From contig JAKAAU010000061.1 in NCBI GenBank assembly GCA_021802165.1, positions 1 to 8,071 of the forward strand: a stretch of 8,071 nucleotides of DNA, read 5' to 3'. A program made the position numbers and the translations under genes. The notes below the pieces were generated by a model. It ran no database searches and had not been told where the DNA came from. It saw only the letters and a list, made by a program, of their open reading frames with translations. Below, piece by piece: positions 6,498 through 8,071 of this stretch (its first letter is position 1; the number at the start of each line of letters is the position of its first letter). This DNA is from Thermoplasmata archaeon. GTDB taxonomy: Archaea; Thermoplasmatota; Thermoplasmata; Thermoplasmatales; Thermoplasmataceae.

Positions 6498-7010
6498 TTA
6501 AAGCAACATTACGGCCTTTACTCCTCTGGCTTTTTTAATGCCGTTAAGCACATCTCCTGTTATGGTATTTGTTGTGACAATAATTGCACGCGGATTGTCC
6601 ACGAGGTCAGGGTCATCGGCTATGAACTGCCTTACTGATATGCCACTCTCGGCAAGTACATTCATTACGCCTGCTATAATACCGGGCATAGATGCATCCG
6701 TAGGGATAATTTCAATCACCCCGAATCCCATCTTTGAACCAGAATTTTCAAAATTTGACATGGGCTCCAGATTGCTGAAAAAATCAAAAAGCTCAGGGTC
6801 ATTTATAATTTTCTGGATCATATTGACAATTACCCTTCGATCAACATGGAAAGCCCGGGCTATTGAATTTGGCTTAATCTCAATTGATTCACAGAATAAC
6901 TTCGGCTCATCATATAGAATTTTTACCGATATGCCTATTTTAAGCATTTTTTGCACCACTTTCTTTTCCGCCGGGTAATTATCGAATACCTTGTTTATGT
7001 AGTCCCACAT
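6498..7010 (-). CDS. HTH-ACT regulator, COG2150 type (predicted amino acid metabolism regulator)
   Basis: A 170-residue cytoplasmic protein with an N-terminal half that looks like a DNA-binding winged-helix or HTH segment, and a C-terminal ACT domain that usually binds an amino acid or other small effector. The likely helix-turn-helix is residues 43-68 (IKPNSIARAFHVDRRVIVNM within it). The ACT domain spans about 97-168: GFGVIEIIPTDASMPGIIAG (95-114), then LAESGISVRQFIADDP (119-134) and the closing strand near GVKAVML. This matches the layout and length of COG2150, predicted in archaea to regulate amino acid metabolism. I know of no defined target or ligand. It lies tail-to-tail with purK, so no operon link to purine synthesis is implied. 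It has its own TATA-like box and no Shine-Dalgarno sequence. Confidence 0.8.
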   Translation of the reverse strand: MWDYINKVFDNYPAEKKVVQKMLKIGISVKILYDEPKLFCESIEIKPNSIARAFHVDRRVIVNMIQKIINDPELFDFFSNLEPMSNFENSGSKMGFGVIEIIPTDASMPGIIAGVMNVLAESGISVRQFIADDPDLVDNPRAIIVTTNTITGDVLNGIKKARGVKAVMLL

Positions 7011-7031
7011 AAAAGCTTAATGTAAATGAAG

Positions 7032-7040
7032 TATTTAAAA
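7032..7040 (-). promoter_or_regulatory. TATA-like box of the HTH-ACT regulator
   Basis: On the minus strand this reads TTTTAAATA, with its centre about 26 bases before the ATG at 7010. It predicts a leaderless transcript separate from the DUF3834-type gene 79 bp upstream. The surrounding region is very AT-rich, so chance matches are easy. Confidence 0.45.
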
Positions 7041-7089
7041 ATACAATATAAAATATTAATTTTTCAAAGTAAATTATTAATTTTTATCT

Positions 7090-7767
7090 TCACTGGGAAG
7101 AATATTTTTTAACTAAATTTACAAAAACGTCATAATTTTCCGGTTTGTGGACATTTAAATTAGAGTTTTTCATAGTGTTAGCTACGAATTCCACAGGGAA
7201 TTGCATGGGTAAATGTTCCACAACAAATTTTGCTGCCTCTTCGGGCTTTTCTTTTAATAGTTTAATGCCCAGATTATACGCATCAACAAATTCCTTCTCG
7301 TTATTGTATACAGTTGCTCCGCAACTTCCCGGGATATTTACATTTATCTTCTTCATGTATTCTTCTATGCTCACGCCTGAATTATCAATAGCGGGCACGA
7401 CTACGGTATCTACCTTATTGGAATTCAGTGCTCCCATCAGGTCACTCATATTTTCAAAATATTCTATTTCCACATCCTTTTTGGATTCACCAACGTATGC
7501 ACGGAAGAGAATATCAGCGGCTCCACCCTTTCTGGTCATCCCTACCTTATATCCAAGTTTAGGGGCAACCCTTGATAGCCCATTTATGGTTACATAGTCT
7601 ATTGGCAATCCACTCTTCACAAGAGAAACAGTTGAATCCAGAACAACATCAGGCTTATCATTGCCTATTTCTGAAGATTTTTTGAATTCTATATCGATAT
7701 CTTTACGTTCCATCATTGCTGCTACCAGAGGGTAGCAAACCGGTCCAGGTGCTGCTATAACTTTCAT
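7090..7767 (-). CDS. DUF3834-type protein, solute-binding-protein-like fold, cytoplasmic
   Basis: A 225-residue protein resembling DUF3834, an archaeal family thought to be related to solute-binding lipoproteins (type 2 periplasmic-binding fold). The pattern fits: KVIAAPGPVCYPLVAAMME at the N-terminus (2-20), DVVLDSTVSLVKSGLPIDYV (40-59), GYKVGMTRKGGAADILFRAY (72-91), a second lobe with DTVVVPAIDNSG (120-131), PGSCGATVYNN (146-156), and a helical end. There is no signal peptide, lipobox or membrane helix, and no transporter gene adjoins it, so it is probably a cytoplasmic binding protein, sensor or enzyme. Cys11 and Cys149 are candidates for functional residues. I chose the ATG at 7767; an in-frame TTG at 7785 would add six residues but sits inside the putative TATA region and lacks a ribosome binding site. 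Ligand unknown. Confidence 0.7.
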   Translation of the reverse strand: MKVIAAPGPVCYPLVAAMMERKDIDIEFKKSSEIGNDKPDVVLDSTVSLVKSGLPIDYVTINGLSRVAPKLGYKVGMTRKGGAADILFRAYVGESKKDVEIEYFENMSDLMGALNSNKVDTVVVPAIDNSGVSIEEYMKKINVNIPGSCGATVYNNEKEFVDAYNLGIKLLKEKPEEAAKFVVEHLPMQFPVEFVANTMKNSNLNVHKPENYDVFVNLVKKYSSQ

Positions 7768-7785
7768 ACCATTAAATTGCAACAA

Positions 7786-7795
7786 TATTAATTAA
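7786..7795 (-). promoter_or_regulatory. TATA-like box of the DUF3834-type gene
   Basis: TTAATTAATA on the minus strand, with its centre about 24 bases from the ATG at 7767. The spacing matches that of the other leaderless genes here and favours 7767 over the TTG at 7785 as the start. The core is palindromic, so it gives no direction by itself. Confidence 0.4.
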
Positions 7796-7894
7796 GTTGC
7801 TGTCAATTTAATGGATAAAAATAAAATAAATATTATAAACAAAATTCCAGCAGCATCTTTACTTATTGTTATTAATCTATTTTATATAATTTAA

Positions 7895-8071
7895 TTAAAT
7901 TATTAAATATTTCATAGTTGCCAGCAAGGATTTTGCTATTTTTACTATTTCTTCTATTATTTTTCTTCTGCCTTTTGCCATTTCGTATATCCTATTTATT
8001 GTGAAAACACGTGGTTCTATATCAATTGGCATATAAGGGTCCATGAATTCTATTTCACTTCTGGTTGAATC
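7895..8071 (-). CDS. C-terminal fragment of an unidentified protein
   Basis: An open frame enters from the right edge and ends at a TAA (bases 7895-7897), encoding the last 58 residues of a gene that begins beyond the window. It contains MDPYMPIDIEPRVFTINRIY (10-29), followed by a basic amphipathic helix, EMAKGRRKIIEEIVKIAKSL (30-49), and the end ATMKYLII. The residue mix is normal for a soluble protein of this genome, and the frame has no stop from the edge. I do not recognise the family. It is probably not in an operon with the DUF3834-type gene, since 127 AT-rich bases with a TATA-like box lie between them. Confidence 0.6.
   Translation of the reverse strand, partial: DSTRSEIEFMDPYMPIDIEPRVFTINRIYEMAKGRRKIIEEIVKIAKSLLATMKYLII

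Noticed and set aside
6538..6978. 146-residue plus-strand frame opposite the HTH-ACT regulator
   Set aside because: It is a mirror of the regulator gene; the minus-strand frame carries coherent ACT-domain motifs.
7055..7085. Direct repeat of ATTAATTTTT (7055-7064 and 7076-7085) between the two minus-strand genes
   Set aside because: Very AT-rich intergenic DNA makes a 10-base repeat likely by chance. There is no further repeat unit and no symmetry suggesting an operator.
7145..7597. 150-residue plus-strand frame opposite the DUF3834-type gene
   Set aside because: It is rich in Ser, Phe and Thr, as expected of antisense translation, with no motif. The minus-strand protein matches a known family pattern.

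Overview
The window reads as ordinary chromosome from an AT-rich, acidophilic euryarchaeon of the Thermoplasmatales, most like Ferroplasma or its relatives. This placement is an inference. It rests on heavy use of ATA (Ile) and AGA/AGG (Arg) codons, and on archaeal TATA-like boxes centred 24-26 nt upstream of six start codons, the pattern of leaderless transcripts. Two further genes point the same way: an archaeal ACT-domain regulator and a DUF3834-type protein, a family I know mainly from Thermoplasmatales. No rRNA, tRNA, CRISPR array, insertion sequence or phage gene is visible. No stretch over 300 bases lacks a gene.

Layout. (1) 1-1010, plus strand: the 3' part of moaA and complete moaD, a molybdenum/tungsten cofactor pair joined by a Shine-Dalgarno sequence inside the end of moaA. 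(2) 1026-2477, minus strand: a gamma-glutamyltransferase-fold Ntn hydrolase, convergent with moaD. (3) 2478-2606: a compact divergent promoter region. (4) 2607-3173, plus strand: a membrane-anchored DUF4382-like surface protein rich in N-glycosylation sequons. (5) 3241-4884, plus strand: a FadH-like old-yellow-enzyme/iron-sulfur flavoprotein whose C-terminal NAD(P)H-binding part looks collapsed. (6) 4933-6476, plus strand: purE and purK overlapping by 4 nt, the two-enzyme N5-CAIR route of purine synthesis. (7) 6498-7010, minus strand: a COG2150-type HTH-ACT regulator. (8) 7090-7767, minus strand: a DUF3834-type protein with a solute-binding-protein-like fold but no export signal. (9) 7895-8071, minus strand: the C-terminal end of an unidentified gene that begins outside the window.

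The clear functional units are moaA-moaD (early pterin formation and the sulfur carrier of molybdopterin synthase) and purE-purK (consecutive steps converting AIR to CAIR). The other genes appear to be single transcription units with their own promoters. I see no multi-gene defence, mobile or otherwise novel system. The most interesting points are at protein level: the hydrolase lacks recognisable gamma-glutamyl-binding signatures, the flavoprotein seems to have lost its pyridine-nucleotide site, and the DUF3834 protein is a solute-binding-like protein that stays in the cytoplasm with no transporter beside it.
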